In this document: in pieces, positions 8,516-18,103 of the stretch
Position numbering within the stretch: position 1 is the stretch's first letter
How the letters are laid out: each line of letters begins with the position of its first letter
Assembly (NCBI GenBank): GCA_902800025.1
Contig: CADCDA010000006.1
Coordinates: 37,865-101,864, forward strand
DNA from: an uncultured Erysipelotrichaceae bacterium
GTDB lineage: Bacteria > Bacillota_I > Bacilli_A > RFN20 > CAG-826
Reading direction: 5' to 3'
DNA length: 64,000 nucleotides
The notes under the pieces: model-generated
What the model saw: only the letters and a program-made list of their open reading frames with translations
What the model was told of the DNA's origin: nothing
Databases searched by the model: none
Made by a program: the position numbers and the translations under genes

Positions 8516-9787
8516 TAGCAACATCGCCAGCGTAACGGTGATAATTGGGAGCGAGATAATCGCTCCATATTTTATAAAGTCCACAAATGTGTACTTTGTG
8601 TCATGCTTATTTACTAAGTTAGTGAACATAATACCTGCTAGAGCGCCAGTAGGAGTGAGGAACGCTCCGATGTTACTACCAACGATTGATGCAAATGTTG
8701 CAGCTTTAGTGGTACATAAGTTAGAAAATAAGATACTCATAGGAATATTGTTGATTAAGTTACTCGCTAAAAATGAAGAATAGCCATAAGTCCATATAAT
8801 GTTTTCGTTTCCTAATATTTCTTGAATCTTTACTGAGATACCTTGATAGTTTAACGCGACAACGATAACAAACATTGATAAGAAGAATGGAATTAATTGA
8901 TAAGGGAGCTTTTTAGCGGAACCTAATAAATAGTTCCAATTCTTTTTAGTGATTAAGCACATTAATAAAGCACAAACGATTAAGGAACCAGCGCATATCG
9001 CAGAGACTGTCCACATTTCAACATTGATATAACTAGATATCACCAAGAACACTAAACAGATAGCAAGGTGGACTAAACCAATTATTAAAGCGACTTTGTT
9101 TTCAATTTTGTGATCGCCTTCTCCAATTTGGATCGGTTCTTTGAGTTTGTTTTTGAATATCAATAGTAACAACAAGAATTCAGTAATACCAGCAGTAATA
9201 GTGGGCAACGCCATAACTTTGAAATAGTCAAAGAAAGTGAAGCCTGCTGAAGTTGCTAGATAGATATTTGTTGGATTACCAATAATAAGCATCATTGACC
9301 ACGTATTAGCAGCAGTGAATTCTGCAACTAAATATGGAATAGGATTAATTTTAGCGTTCTTACAAAAGAAACAAATAAAAGGGGTGAATGTCAAAATGAC
9401 TATGTCATTTGATGTGAATATTGTAAGCGCGGACACAAGCGCATATAGCGTTATAAATAAAGTGAACTGATTTTTCTTCGCTTTATGAGCGGCGACGCTT
9501 GCTAAATAACTAAATAATCCAACTTCATCAAGGAAGATTGATAGTAAAGTCATAGAAAAGAATAGAACAAGAATCTTAAGTGGGTTCACTGAATTGTTGT
9601 TCACTAGTTGAGCGCCGACTTCTTGAATCGGAGCAAAAGAAAAGGCGAGTAAAATAATCGCGCCTAATAAAGCAATTATCCAATATGTTCCTAGTTTTAT
9701 TTTCCCTAGTCTAATCTCTGGGAATAAGAGTATTGATAGGGTTACTAGTAAGAATGTAATAGCAGAAATAACAATTGTTGGTATCAT
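8495..9787 (-). CDS. ArsB/NhaD-superfamily (SLC13-like) anion transporter
   Basis: An integral membrane protein with 11-12 hydrophobic helices. Motifs of the ion transporter superfamily are visible: TSNDIVILTFTPF in the first half, then IIGNPTNIYLA, and in the second half SNLINNIPMSILFSNL followed by GSNIGAFLTPTGALAG. The duplicated 'asparagine-proline/threonine' hairpins are typical of arsenite, citrate and dicarboxylate carriers. The substrate is not clear. I chose ATG at 9787; an in-frame TTG lies 9 nt upstream at 9796. Its 3' end overlaps the sugar-kinase gene by 21 nt. Confidence 0.8.
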   Translation of the reverse strand: MIPTIVISAITFLLVTLSILLFPEIRLGKIKLGTYWIIALLGAIILLAFSFAPIQEVGAQLVNNNSVNPLKILVLFFSMTLLSIFLDEVGLFSYLASVAAHKAKKNQFTLFITLYALVSALTIFTSNDIVILTFTPFICFFCKNAKINPIPYLVAEFTAANTWSMMLIIGNPTNIYLATSAGFTFFDYFKVMALPTITAGITEFLLLLLIFKNKLKEPIQIGEGDHKIENKVALIIGLVHLAICLVFLVISSYINVEMWTVSAICAGSLIVCALLMCLITKKNWNYLLGSAKKLPYQLIPFFLSMFVIVVALNYQGISVKIQEILGNENIIWTYGYSSFLASNLINNIPMSILFSNLCTTKAATFASIVGSNIGAFLTPTGALAGIMFTNLVNKHDTKYTFVDFIKYGAIISLPIITVTLAMLLLTVNIF

Positions 9788-9846
9788 AAAATCCAACCGA
9801 TATTATCTACCTTTTCATTTGGATAGTAAATCAAAATAAAAAATAA

Positions 9847-10599
9847 TTATTTTTTGATAAATTTATAAAGAATTTGTCTATTATAAAGTTCTTTTTCTTT
9901 AATAGTGGAAATGTTTTCGTCAGAAAGACGAATCAAAATTCCTTCTTCGTCGTTTAGTGATTCTTTATTAAACGAAGCTTTCTTGTAATTTGATGTTACT
10001 TCAATCATTGTTTCATCATCTTCAATTGATAAAATGGATTGCTCGTTTATATCGAACGATTTTTCAAAAGAAGCGCTTTCTTGATGGCTAATGGATGTTT
10101 TTGCGTCATTTCCTAAATTAAAAACAAGATTACTAGTTAAAGAAATAGGTGTTGGAATATCCGCCATAACGCGATAATCCACTAGTAAGACATTATCTGA
10201 TTCCCCAAAAGAATAAGAGATATAGTAGTTTACATTATTTGGAAGTCCATCCATCATTTTCTTCTTTCCAAAAATGTACATGATTGAAAAGACCTTCTTA
10301 TCCATATATGGACGAGATTGGAAGCAGTAATTGGAAACGACGTATCTTTCGTCTTTTTTATATTCCTTATCGTTATGTACAAAAACTTTGGAGTTATCAG
10401 TCAATTCAATTGGTTTACCAAGAATATTTTTTTGATCTAGGAAATCAACCGTTTTTTCAGGAGATAGTGTAACTTTTTTATCATTAAAATAGATATCTCT
10501 TATTGAAGCCCCTATGGGGGAAAAGATAATCCTTAGTCCTCGCTCATTATCAACTTCGAGCAAATTGAGTTTATTAATGATGTGCGTTTTGTATTTCAT
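9847..10599 (-). CDS. Aldose 1-epimerase-fold protein, catalytic residues degenerate
   Basis: The 250-residue product has the beta-sandwich pattern of the GalM (mutarotase) family: 'FSPIGASIRDIYFNDK' near the start and a strand running VDYRVMADIPTPISLTSNL. In active mutarotases that last segment reads TNHxYFNL with a catalytic His. Here His is replaced (SNLVFNL), and the GxxxNRI loop with the other His is not visible. It may bind rather than convert a sugar, or be a divergent epimerase. The start was set at ATG 10599; an in-frame TTG is 6 nt upstream. It is divergent from the pullulanase gene. Confidence 0.6.
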   Translation of the reverse strand: MKYKTHIINKLNLLEVDNERGLRIIFSPIGASIRDIYFNDKKVTLSPEKTVDFLDQKNILGKPIELTDNSKVFVHNDKEYKKDERYVVSNYCFQSRPYMDKKVFSIMYIFGKKKMMDGLPNNVNYYISYSFGESDNVLLVDYRVMADIPTPISLTSNLVFNLGNDAKTSISHQESASFEKSFDINEQSILSIEDDETMIEVTSNYKKASFNKESLNDEEGILIRLSDENISTIKEKELYNRQILYKFIKK

Positions 10600-10656
10600 A
10601 AACAAAATTCTTTTCTAATAATATCATCTTATTGTTTCTATAAATAATAAATTCAG

Positions 10657-10665
10657 TGCTAAAAT
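10657..10665 (+). promoter_or_regulatory. Possible extended -10 promoter of the pullulanase gene
   Basis: TGCTAAAAT is an extended -10 box 35 nt before the pullulanase start. No good -35 box is seen. Confidence 0.35.
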
Positions 10666-10699
10666 ATTTTTGCTTAAATGCATTTACTATGAGGTGCTT

Positions 10700-13552
10700 A
10701 TGAAAAAGAAATCTTTTGTTACGGCCGTGTTTACTGCTGCATTAATGAGCCTTTCTTTGGTGGCATGTGGCGGAAATACCGGACCATCGGCTTCTTTAGA
10801 GGTGAATGAAACCTCCATCACGGTGGGTGTGAAGGACACATATCAAATCAAATACAAAGTCACTCCATCAGATAGTGAAGTCATCTTTAGTGATTATGAT
10901 ACTTCTCTTATCAGTGTTAGTGATACTGGCTTAATTAAAGGTTTAGCGGTTGGCAACACAAACGTCAAAATCTCAATTAAAGATACAACAATCGCGAAAA
11001 CTATTCCTGTTAAAATTGAAAACAGTGTTCACCCAGTCGATATCGATGTTGATGATCCACCAGAAATCGAAGGTGAAGGTATTTATATCCATTATTATCG
11101 TAAAGATGGTAAATATACCGGATGGAATCTTTGGTTATGGGAAGGCGGACATGATGGTGCGCAATTTGATTTCAATGGCAAAGATAATTGGGGTGTTATC
11201 GCCGCTTATCCGCTTACTACTTGGGAAAATCCAACTCTTAATCAATTAGGATTCATTATTAGAAAAGGTGAGTGGGAATCAAAAGATGTCGACGCAGATA
11301 GATTCGTTGATTTCTCATTATATGAAAAAGATGAAAATGGCATTTATCATATTTATTTAAAAATGCAAGATTCTAATATCTATATTGACGATGAAGGCAA
11401 TATGAGAGGCAAGATTGAAATGGCGACCTTTGCGAATATGAAAAAGATCGCGATTAGAACTAACCTCAAGATGTTGACTTATTCATTAAAGGTCGATGGA
11501 ACAGAAGTTTATAAAGAAAATAACGCTGGCAAAGTGACATATGCAAACTTTGCTTTACCAAACGGTGAAAGCGTTGACTTCCTTAAGGAATATGTCGTTG
11601 ATGTTACCGTTGAAAACGGAGATCAATTATCAGCGACTGTTTCAAAGATGGGATTATATCAAACAGAAGAATTTGGTAATTTATTCAACTATGACGGCGA
11701 ATTAGGCGCTATTTATACATCTCAAAAGACCACATTTAGAGTTTGGTCACCATTCTCTACAAGCATTACATTAAATGTTTATAACACTGGTACACCAGCA
11801 GCGTTAGGTGGAAGTGATACTCCTGTCTTAACCGTTGACATGGTTAAAGGTGAAAAAGGTGTTTTCTCTGTTGAAGTAGACGGAGACTTAGCAGGCAAAT
11901 ATTATACTTACGTTGTTAACAATGCCTCATTCAAAAACAAAGAAATCGTTGACCCATACGCAAAATCTTGTGGTGTTAATGGTGTTAGAGGAATGATTGT
12001 TAACTTCGCAATCACTAATCCTGCAGGATGGGATGAGATTGATTATCTCCCATATGATAGAAAAGAACTCACTATCTATGAAACCCATGTTGCTGATGTC
12101 ACATCAAGTGAAACATGGACTGGAACCGAGGCTAATAGAAAACTCTTTAAGGGTATGTATGAAAGCGGAACAACTTACACAAAAGATGGTAAGACTGTTT
12201 CTACTGGTTTTGATCATATTAAAGAATTAGGCGTTAACGCTGTTCAAATTATTCCATTCTTCGATCAAGCGAATGACGAAGTCAATATGACATTTAACTG
12301 GGGCTACAACCCACTTAACTACAACGCTCTTGAAGGTGGCTATTCATCTGATCCATATAACGGATATGCGAGAATTAGAGAATTTAAAGAGTTAGTTAAA
12401 GAATATAACAAAGCTGGTATCGAAATTATTATGGACGTCGTTTATAACCACGTTGCAGGAGCAGCAGGAAGTAACTTTGATGTCTTATTACCAGGCTATT
12501 ATTATCGTTATACAGCGGCTGGCACATTATCTAATGGTTCAGGCTGTGGAAATGAAACTGCATCAGAAAACTACATGATGAGAAAATTCATGATCGATTC
12601 AGTTAAGTTCTGGGCTAAAGAGTATAAGCTTGGTGGATTCAGATTTGACTTAATGGGATTACATGATTTAGACACCATGGAAATGCTCACCGCTGAAGCC
12701 AAAAAGATTAATGAGCACATTACAATCTTTGGTGAACCTTGGACTGGTGGAACTTCTCCATTACCAGAAGCTAAATCCGCAAAACAAATCAATGGTAATA
12801 AATACGTTGGTTATGGTGCGTTTAACGATCAAATGAGAGACGCTCTTATTAAAGGTGGCTTATCAGCAGCGACAGATGTCGGCTGGATTGCTAATACCCA
12901 AAGCTCTATTGGTGTTCAAGATTTGAACAAACTTGTCGCTGGTATTCAAGGTGCAACTTTAGGTTCAGTCAACATTCCTGATCCTAATAAGACTGTTAAC
13001 TATGTTACATGTCACGATAACTACACTTTATACGATCGTATCATTGCCACAAAGAAATTTACCGATAGTGATAAAGAAACAATCGCAAAGATGAATGTCT
13101 TAGCAAACTCCATTGTTTTCACTTCACAAGGCACATCCTTCATGCTAGCGGGTGAAGAATTCTTAAGAACTAAAGGTGGAGATCATAACTCCTATATGTC
13201 TAGCTATAAAGTTAATGAACTCGACTATGCGCTTAAGATTGAACACTTAGACATGTTTGAAACATATAAGCAATTAATCTCTCTTAAACAAAAGAATAAG
13301 GGACTTCATTTAGAACAAGCAGGCGCTTCCTCGATTGGTGTTTCATATTCAACTAACTACAGTTGTTTCGATTACAGAATTACAGACGGAAATACTCAAT
13401 ACATTATCATTCACGCTAATGGATTAGAAACAACAAAATCATTTGATTTATCCGGATATAGTTTATATTGGTCAACACTTCACGGAAAAGATAGAACACT
13501 CGGTGCTCAAATCATTCCAGAAGCATTTGAAACAATCATTGCCTATAAGTAG
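10700..13552 (+). CDS. pulA: Type I pullulanase lipoprotein (GH13_14)
   Basis: This enzyme cuts alpha-1,6 branches in pullulan and amylopectin at the cell surface. The lipobox places the lipidated Cys at residue 23. Domains in order: an Ig-like BIG2 domain (about 30-107), a CBM41 starch-binding module with WNLWLWEGG (about 115-225), a CBM48-type domain (about 330-430) and the GH13 barrel. The pullulanase signature appears as FNWGYNP (532-538). Catalytic regions are DVVYNH (579-584), GFRFD with Asp650, FGEPW with Glu679, and CHDN with Asp773. All are intact. The start at 10700 has GAGGTG 4 nt upstream; a frame open to 10670 adds a pre-signal stretch and is unlikely. Confidence 0.92.
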   Translation: MKKKSFVTAVFTAALMSLSLVACGGNTGPSASLEVNETSITVGVKDTYQIKYKVTPSDSEVIFSDYDTSLISVSDTGLIKGLAVGNTNVKISIKDTTIAKTIPVKIENSVHPVDIDVDDPPEIEGEGIYIHYYRKDGKYTGWNLWLWEGGHDGAQFDFNGKDNWGVIAAYPLTTWENPTLNQLGFIIRKGEWESKDVDADRFVDFSLYEKDENGIYHIYLKMQDSNIYIDDEGNMRGKIEMATFANMKKIAIRTNLKMLTYSLKVDGTEVYKENNAGKVTYANFALPNGESVDFLKEYVVDVTVENGDQLSATVSKMGLYQTEEFGNLFNYDGELGAIYTSQKTTFRVWSPFSTSITLNVYNTGTPAALGGSDTPVLTVDMVKGEKGVFSVEVDGDLAGKYYTYVVNNASFKNKEIVDPYAKSCGVNGVRGMIVNFAITNPAGWDEIDYLPYDRKELTIYETHVADVTSSETWTGTEANRKLFKGMYESGTTYTKDGKTVSTGFDHIKELGVNAVQIIPFFDQANDEVNMTFNWGYNPLNYNALEGGYSSDPYNGYARIREFKELVKEYNKAGIEIIMDVVYNHVAGAAGSNFDVLLPGYYYRYTAAGTLSNGSGCGNETASENYMMRKFMIDSVKFWAKEYKLGGFRFDLMGLHDLDTMEMLTAEAKKINEHITIFGEPWTGGTSPLPEAKSAKQINGNKYVGYGAFNDQMRDALIKGGLSAATDVGWIANTQSSIGVQDLNKLVAGIQGATLGSVNIPDPNKTVNYVTCHDNYTLYDRIIATKKFTDSDKETIAKMNVLANSIVFTSQGTSFMLAGEEFLRTKGGDHNSYMSSYKVNELDYALKIEHLDMFETYKQLISLKQKNKGLHLEQAGASSIGVSYSTNYSCFDYRITDGNTQYIIIHANGLETTKSFDLSGYSLYWSTLHGKDRTLGAQIIPEAFETIIAYK

Positions 13553-13576
13553 GATATAATTAATAACAAATAAGTA

Positions 13577-13602
13577 GGGGAATTTATTCCCCTTTTATTT
13601 TT
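13577..13602 (+). terminator. Terminator after pulA
   Basis: GGGGAA, a TTTA loop and TTCCCC are followed directly by TTTTATTTTT. Confidence 0.85.
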
Positions 13603-13678
13603 CGAAAAAGAAGACCTTAATGTAAACAATTCTTTGCACATATAAATGTGGAATAAAAAAAGCTTGTAAACAAATATG

Positions 13679-13706
13679 TTGTAATTGTTGGAAATTATAT
13701 TAAAAT
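13679..13706 (+). promoter_or_regulatory. Promoter of the maltodextrin transport operon
   Basis: TTGTAA (13679-13684) and TAAAAT (13701-13706) are 16 nt apart. The roughly 80 nt leader that follows can fold: GCAAAT pairs with ATTTGC around an inner CGTC/GACG hairpin. A strong AAAGGAG ribosome-binding site closes the leader. No clear operator was found. Confidence 0.5.
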
Positions 13707-13794
13707 ATATAGCGTGGATATGCAAATTAGCTAATTTAAAAACGTCGGTTTTTTTTGACGCTTATTTGCTAAATTTTGATGAAAGGAGTTTATC

Positions 13795-15420
13795 ATGAAA
13801 ATCAAAAGAATCCTTATGGTCTCATGTTTAGCTTCCGGCTTACTTCTTACAGCCTGTGGCCCTAAGAGTAGCGGTGGCGGATCTAGCGGACCAATCCCAA
13901 TTGATCCAACTGTTCCAGAAGAAGCTCGTGGAACATACGCGATCACAATGTGGGGCTCTGAAGTAGAAGGTGTCGAAGAATTATTCAAAGAACAAATTCA
14001 AGATTTCTGCGAATTAAACCCAGGCTTAACAATCAACGTTACCTATGAAGCAGTTTCTGAAAAAGACTCTGCTGCAAAAGTTTTAGCAGACGTTGACGCC
14101 GCTGCTGACCTTTACTGCTTCGCTCAAGACCAATTCGCTGATTTGGTTCAAGGTGCTGCACTTAGCCGTTTAGGTAAAGTTGCACAAGACGCAATTACAG
14201 CAAATAACGACGCAGGTTCAGTTGCTGCAGTTACATCTGGCGATTATTTATACGCCTACCCAATGACAGCTGATAACGGCTACTTCATGTATTATGACAA
14301 TACAGTCGTTAAAGCAAATCATTTAAACAGTTTAGAAGATATTCTTGCTGACTGCGTTGCAGCAGAAAGAACATTCTCAATGGAAACATCTACCTCTGCT
14401 TGGTATCTTGCTTCATTCTTCTTTGGCACAGGCTGTGTCAGTGAATGGACAACAGATGACGAAGGTGAATTCGTTGCTGCAAATGATACATTCAACTCAC
14501 CACAAGGTCTCATCGCTATGAGAGGAATGCAACATTTAGTTAAATCTGAATATTACGTTTCTTCTTCAAACGCTGCTGAACAATTCGCCGCTGCTAGACA
14601 AGCCGCTGTCGTCGTCTCTGGTACATGGGATTACGATAAGGCAGTTGAAGCTTTAGGTGAAAAACTCGGTGTTGCCGAATTACCAAGCTTTACAGTTGAC
14701 GGACAATCCTACCATCTAGGTAGCTATTCCGGTAACAAACTTCTTGGTGTCAAACCAACAACAGATGTTAAGAGAGCCCGTGTTTTATCTACATTAGCCC
14801 TTTACTTAACAAGCCAAGATTGCCAAGAAGAAAGATTTGATGCAGTTTCTTGGGGACCATCCAACAAGGTCGTCGCTCAAATGGACAAAGTTACTGCTAA
14901 CCCAGCACTTGCTGCATTATTAAAACAAGCTCAATATGCTAAACCACAAGGCCAAATTCCAGGCGCATGGTGGGATTTCGCAAAAGTTTTAGGCACAGTT
15001 GCTGCTGAAGCTGCACAAGATGATACAGCCGCTTTACAAGCTGGCTTAACAAGCTATGCTGAATCTATCGATAAGGTTCTTCACCCAACAGAACAACCAG
15101 TTTGGGCATTAGTTGGAAACTTCTCACGTGATAGTAACAACTGGTGGAACGCTGCAACCGCTAAGAGAATGACTGAAGGCGAAAGTGGAAAATGGTCTAC
15201 TACAGTCGCTTTAGCTGCCGACGATGAATTCAAAGTTTGTAAGATTAATTCTACAACCGTTCTTGAATGGGCATATGGTGCTAGCGCAGTTGACCAAACC
15301 GCTTCCACAGCTGCTGCTGCATTCGATTTAACTGGTGATAACATTAAAGTTCTTACCGCTGGTAGTTACTTAATCGTTATGACTGGCACAGGCGTTGAAT
15401 TACGCTCCGCTATTGCATAA
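13795..15420 (+). CDS. Maltodextrin-type ABC solute-binding lipoprotein with C-terminal starch-binding-like domain
   Basis: A surface lipoprotein (lipidated Cys21, Gly/Ser spacer) with a family 1 solute-binding domain at about 40-425 that should deliver oligosaccharides to the permeases encoded next. The pullulanase upstream and GH13 enzymes downstream suggest maltodextrin as the ligand. The unusual part is residues 435-541. They follow a PTEQPVW linker and read like a SusE/SusF or CBM-type beta-sandwich: VGNF, a WW pair, GKWSTTV, EFKVCK, and a final 'TAGSYLIVMTG' strand. This module is absent from ordinary MalE proteins and may hold starch near the transporter. Start: AAAGGAG 7 nt before ATG. 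Confidence 0.85.
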   Translation: MKIKRILMVSCLASGLLLTACGPKSSGGGSSGPIPIDPTVPEEARGTYAITMWGSEVEGVEELFKEQIQDFCELNPGLTINVTYEAVSEKDSAAKVLADVDAAADLYCFAQDQFADLVQGAALSRLGKVAQDAITANNDAGSVAAVTSGDYLYAYPMTADNGYFMYYDNTVVKANHLNSLEDILADCVAAERTFSMETSTSAWYLASFFFGTGCVSEWTTDDEGEFVAANDTFNSPQGLIAMRGMQHLVKSEYYVSSSNAAEQFAAARQAAVVVSGTWDYDKAVEALGEKLGVAELPSFTVDGQSYHLGSYSGNKLLGVKPTTDVKRARVLSTLALYLTSQDCQEERFDAVSWGPSNKVVAQMDKVTANPALAALLKQAQYAKPQGQIPGAWWDFAKVLGTVAAEAAQDDTAALQAGLTSYAESIDKVLHPTEQPVWALVGNFSRDSNNWWNAATAKRMTEGESGKWSTTVALAADDEFKVCKINSTTVLEWAYGASAVDQTASTAAAAFDLTGDNIKVLTAGSYLIVMTGTGVELRSAIA

Positions 15421-15439
15421 TTAGCAATTTAGATTTTTA

Positions 15440-15477
15440 GGTTGGGGTCTCACATGAGACTCCAGCCTTCTTTTTTT
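15440..15477 (+). terminator. Intra-operon terminator/attenuator between binding protein and permease
   Basis: A 12-13 bp stem (15440-15452 with 15455-15467, two G-T wobbles) is followed by TTCTTTTTTT. It sits 20 nt after the binding-protein stop and before the permease ribosome-binding site. It would leave the binding protein more abundant than the membrane parts. Confidence 0.8.
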
Positions 15478-15498
15478 GAAAGGAGAAAGGAACATTTT

Positions 15499-17178
15499 AT
15501 GAAAAAATATAGTTCGCTTGAATATTTAAGGCTAACTAAGATTCAAAGATTTTTTTATAAGATTGCTTGCTTTTTCGTAGGGATTCCTCAATTCTTCAAA
15601 AAGATTGGACTTGCCATTGTTAAATTCGCTAAGAAATTTGGCATTGGCGTTAAAGATGAATTTAAAGATCTTGTCATGACTTTTGTTAATGGTGATTACA
15701 AGACAAGAATCTCATATGCAATTATGGGATTTGGCTCTTTTACCAGAAAACAATATGGCCGTGGCATTTTATTTTTCTTGTTTGAGGCTATATTTATTGT
15801 TTATATGGCTCTCGCAGGCGGATATTGGATTTCGATGTTACCTTCTTTAGGTAAAATTGGTCCTCACCAAGAATATGATCCTATTTGGGACGTTTGGGTT
15901 CCAGCTTATGGAGATAACTCATTTAAAATCTTACTTTATTCCGTCTTAACTATTTTCTTCATCGTGGCCTTTATTTACACATGGAGATTAAACATTAAAC
16001 AAAATAGAATTTCTGAAGAGATTATTGGCTCAATGCCAAAAAGATGTCTTGAAAAAGAAAAGAAACAAAAGATTGTTGAACTCAAAAAGAACAATCCTGA
16101 TTTGTCTACAGAAGAATTATCGCAAAAGACAAAAGAGATTGAAGACGAATACAATCAAAAGATCGAAGAAGTTCCATCAAAACCTCTTAAAAGCACAAAA
16201 GATGACGTTATGTCACTTATCGACAACGAATTCCATAAAACATTATTGGCCTTACCAGTAACTGGTATTTTGATTTTCACAGTCATGCCAATCATCTTTA
16301 TGATTCTCGTTGCATTTACAAACTATTCCGGACAAGCTAATGGTTATACAAACCATTTATTCCACTGGGTTGGAATGGATAACTTTAACACAGTGTTAGT
16401 TTGGAGTAATAGTGGTGGCGCAAGTTTCTCTGCAACATTTGGAGAAGTTCTTGCTTGGACACTCATGTGGGCGTTCTTTGCAACATTCTCTAACTATTTC
16501 TTAGGAATGATTGTCGCTATGATTATTAATAAGAAAGGCATTAAATTGAAAAAATGGTGGAGAACAGTTTTAGTTCTTACAATTGCTATTCCTCAATTTA
16601 TTTCCCTCTTATACGTTAACAAAATGTTCTCATATACCGGTGTCATTAATGGTGTTATCACCAACTTAGGTGGTACCCCAGTTCACTTTATGGATGACTA
16701 TGCTGAACCATGGGTTTCTAGATTAACCGTTATTCTAGTTAACATTTGGATTGGTATTCCATATTTGATGTTAATCGCTACTGGTATTTTAATGAATATT
16801 CCTGCCGACCTATACGAATCCGCTCAAATCGATGGAGCGAATGTTTTCCAACAATATATGAAGATTACTCTTCCATATATGTTATTCGTTACAGGTCCAT
16901 ACCTATTAACTAGCTTCACGGGTAATATGAATAACTTCAATGTCATATTCCTGCTTACGGGTGGTGCTCCGACTATGATCAACACCCCACCAAATGCTGC
17001 TAGTGTTGGTAGTACAGACTTATTAATTACTTGGTTATTTAAGATTACGACTACAGCTGGAAGTAAATACTACTTAGCGTCAGTTATTGGTATCTTAGTC
17101 TTCCTTGTTGTCGCTATTATCTCAATTATTGTTTATAACATCATTCCAAGTAACAAGAACGAGGAGGATTTCCAATAA
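15499..17178 (+). CDS. ABC sugar permease, MalF-like, with long N-terminal extension
   Basis: One of two membrane subunits of the importer. Residues 1 to about 215 form an added region: a basic amphipathic N-terminus, about three membrane helices and a charged, Lys/Glu-rich cytoplasmic stretch that looks coiled. The permease core then follows, with the ATPase-contact EAA loop at about 439-459 (YESAQIDGANVFQQYMKITLP starts it). Start: ATG at 15499 with AGGAGAAAGG upstream. A frame open from 15442 runs through the terminator and is rejected. The stop overlaps the next gene's start by one base. Confidence 0.85.
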   Translation: MKKYSSLEYLRLTKIQRFFYKIACFFVGIPQFFKKIGLAIVKFAKKFGIGVKDEFKDLVMTFVNGDYKTRISYAIMGFGSFTRKQYGRGILFFLFEAIFIVYMALAGGYWISMLPSLGKIGPHQEYDPIWDVWVPAYGDNSFKILLYSVLTIFFIVAFIYTWRLNIKQNRISEEIIGSMPKRCLEKEKKQKIVELKKNNPDLSTEELSQKTKEIEDEYNQKIEEVPSKPLKSTKDDVMSLIDNEFHKTLLALPVTGILIFTVMPIIFMILVAFTNYSGQANGYTNHLFHWVGMDNFNTVLVWSNSGGASFSATFGEVLAWTLMWAFFATFSNYFLGMIVAMIINKKGIKLKKWWRTVLVLTIAIPQFISLLYVNKMFSYTGVINGVITNLGGTPVHFMDDYAEPWVSRLTVILVNIWIGIPYLMLIATGILMNIPADLYESAQIDGANVFQQYMKITLPYMLFVTGPYLLTSFTGNMNNFNVIFLLTGGAPTMINTPPNAASVGSTDLLITWLFKITTTAGSKYYLASVIGILVFLVVAIISIIVYNIIPSNKNEEDFQ

Positions 17179-18092
17179 TGGCAGAAGAATTATTGAATAC
17201 AAATACTCCAGAAGTAGTTGAACATAAAAAAGATAAACGTCACATGGGCTTAACAGCCTCTAGAACGATATCTAATACAGTTATTTATTTCATCCTTGTT
17301 ATTATGACTGTTGTGTGGCTCGTTCCATTTATCTTCTTAGTGCTTCAATCATTCCGTGTTGAATCAACTGGTATGGTTGGATATATCATTCCTGAACAAT
17401 GGGGATTTAACAATTATGTTAATTTATTTACTAACACTAAATTCCCTAAATGGTTCATGAACACATTTATCATCGCACTAGCTACCGCTGCTTTACAAAC
17501 AATCATCGTCTTATGTATGTCATATACATTATCAAGACTTAGATTCGGTGGTAGAAAGTTCTTAATGAACTTCATGCTTGTTCTTGGCATGTTCCCAGGT
17601 ATGTTAACCATGATTATTCTCTATCGTGTCTTAGCAGACCTTCACATGACCCAACAAAACTCAATACCTGGTTTAATCTTAGTCTATGCCGCTAGTAGTG
17701 GTATGGGTTATTACGTATCTAAAGGTTTCTTTGATACATTACCAAAAAGCTTAGACGAAGCTGCTAGAGTTGATGGCGCTAATAGAGCGCAAGTTCTTCT
17801 CAAAGTCATCCTTCCATTATCTAAGCCAATCGTTATTTACACTTTATTGACCGCATTTATGGGTCCATGGGGCGACTTCGCATTCGCTTCATATATCGCG
17901 TTCAACAATTCTAATGGTATGAACGTCGCTGTCGGTTTGAATTCCTTAATTTCAACCCCAGCATCCATCGGTAAGAATTACACGATGTTCTGTGCTGGTG
18001 GTGTGGTGGTTGCTATTCCGATTACAGTGCTATTCTTGTTCTTACAGAAATATTATGTTGAAGGCGTCACCGGCGGTGCCGTCAAAGGTTAG
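17178..18092 (+). CDS. ABC sugar permease, MalG-like
   Basis: The second membrane subunit of the importer, 304 aa with six predicted helices. The EAA loop is clear at about 192-213 (LDEAARVDGANRAQ..., ending in ILP). It overlaps the MalF-like gene and is followed 11 nt later by the ATPase gene. GAGGAGG lies before the start. The length and C-terminus (ending GGAVKG) are typical of MalG/MsmG proteins. Confidence 0.9.
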   Translation: MAEELLNTNTPEVVEHKKDKRHMGLTASRTISNTVIYFILVIMTVVWLVPFIFLVLQSFRVESTGMVGYIIPEQWGFNNYVNLFTNTKFPKWFMNTFIIALATAALQTIIVLCMSYTLSRLRFGGRKFLMNFMLVLGMFPGMLTMIILYRVLADLHMTQQNSIPGLILVYAASSGMGYYVSKGFFDTLPKSLDEAARVDGANRAQVLLKVILPLSKPIVIYTLLTAFMGPWGDFAFASYIAFNNSNGMNVAVGLNSLISTPASIGKNYTMFCAGGVVVAIPITVLFLFLQKYYVEGVTGGAVKG

Positions 18093-18103
18093 GAGGCTAT
18101 ATT

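Noticed and set aside
13670..13690. CcpA site before the maltodextrin operon
   Set aside because: TGTAAAC-like half-sites are present, but no full cre palindrome.
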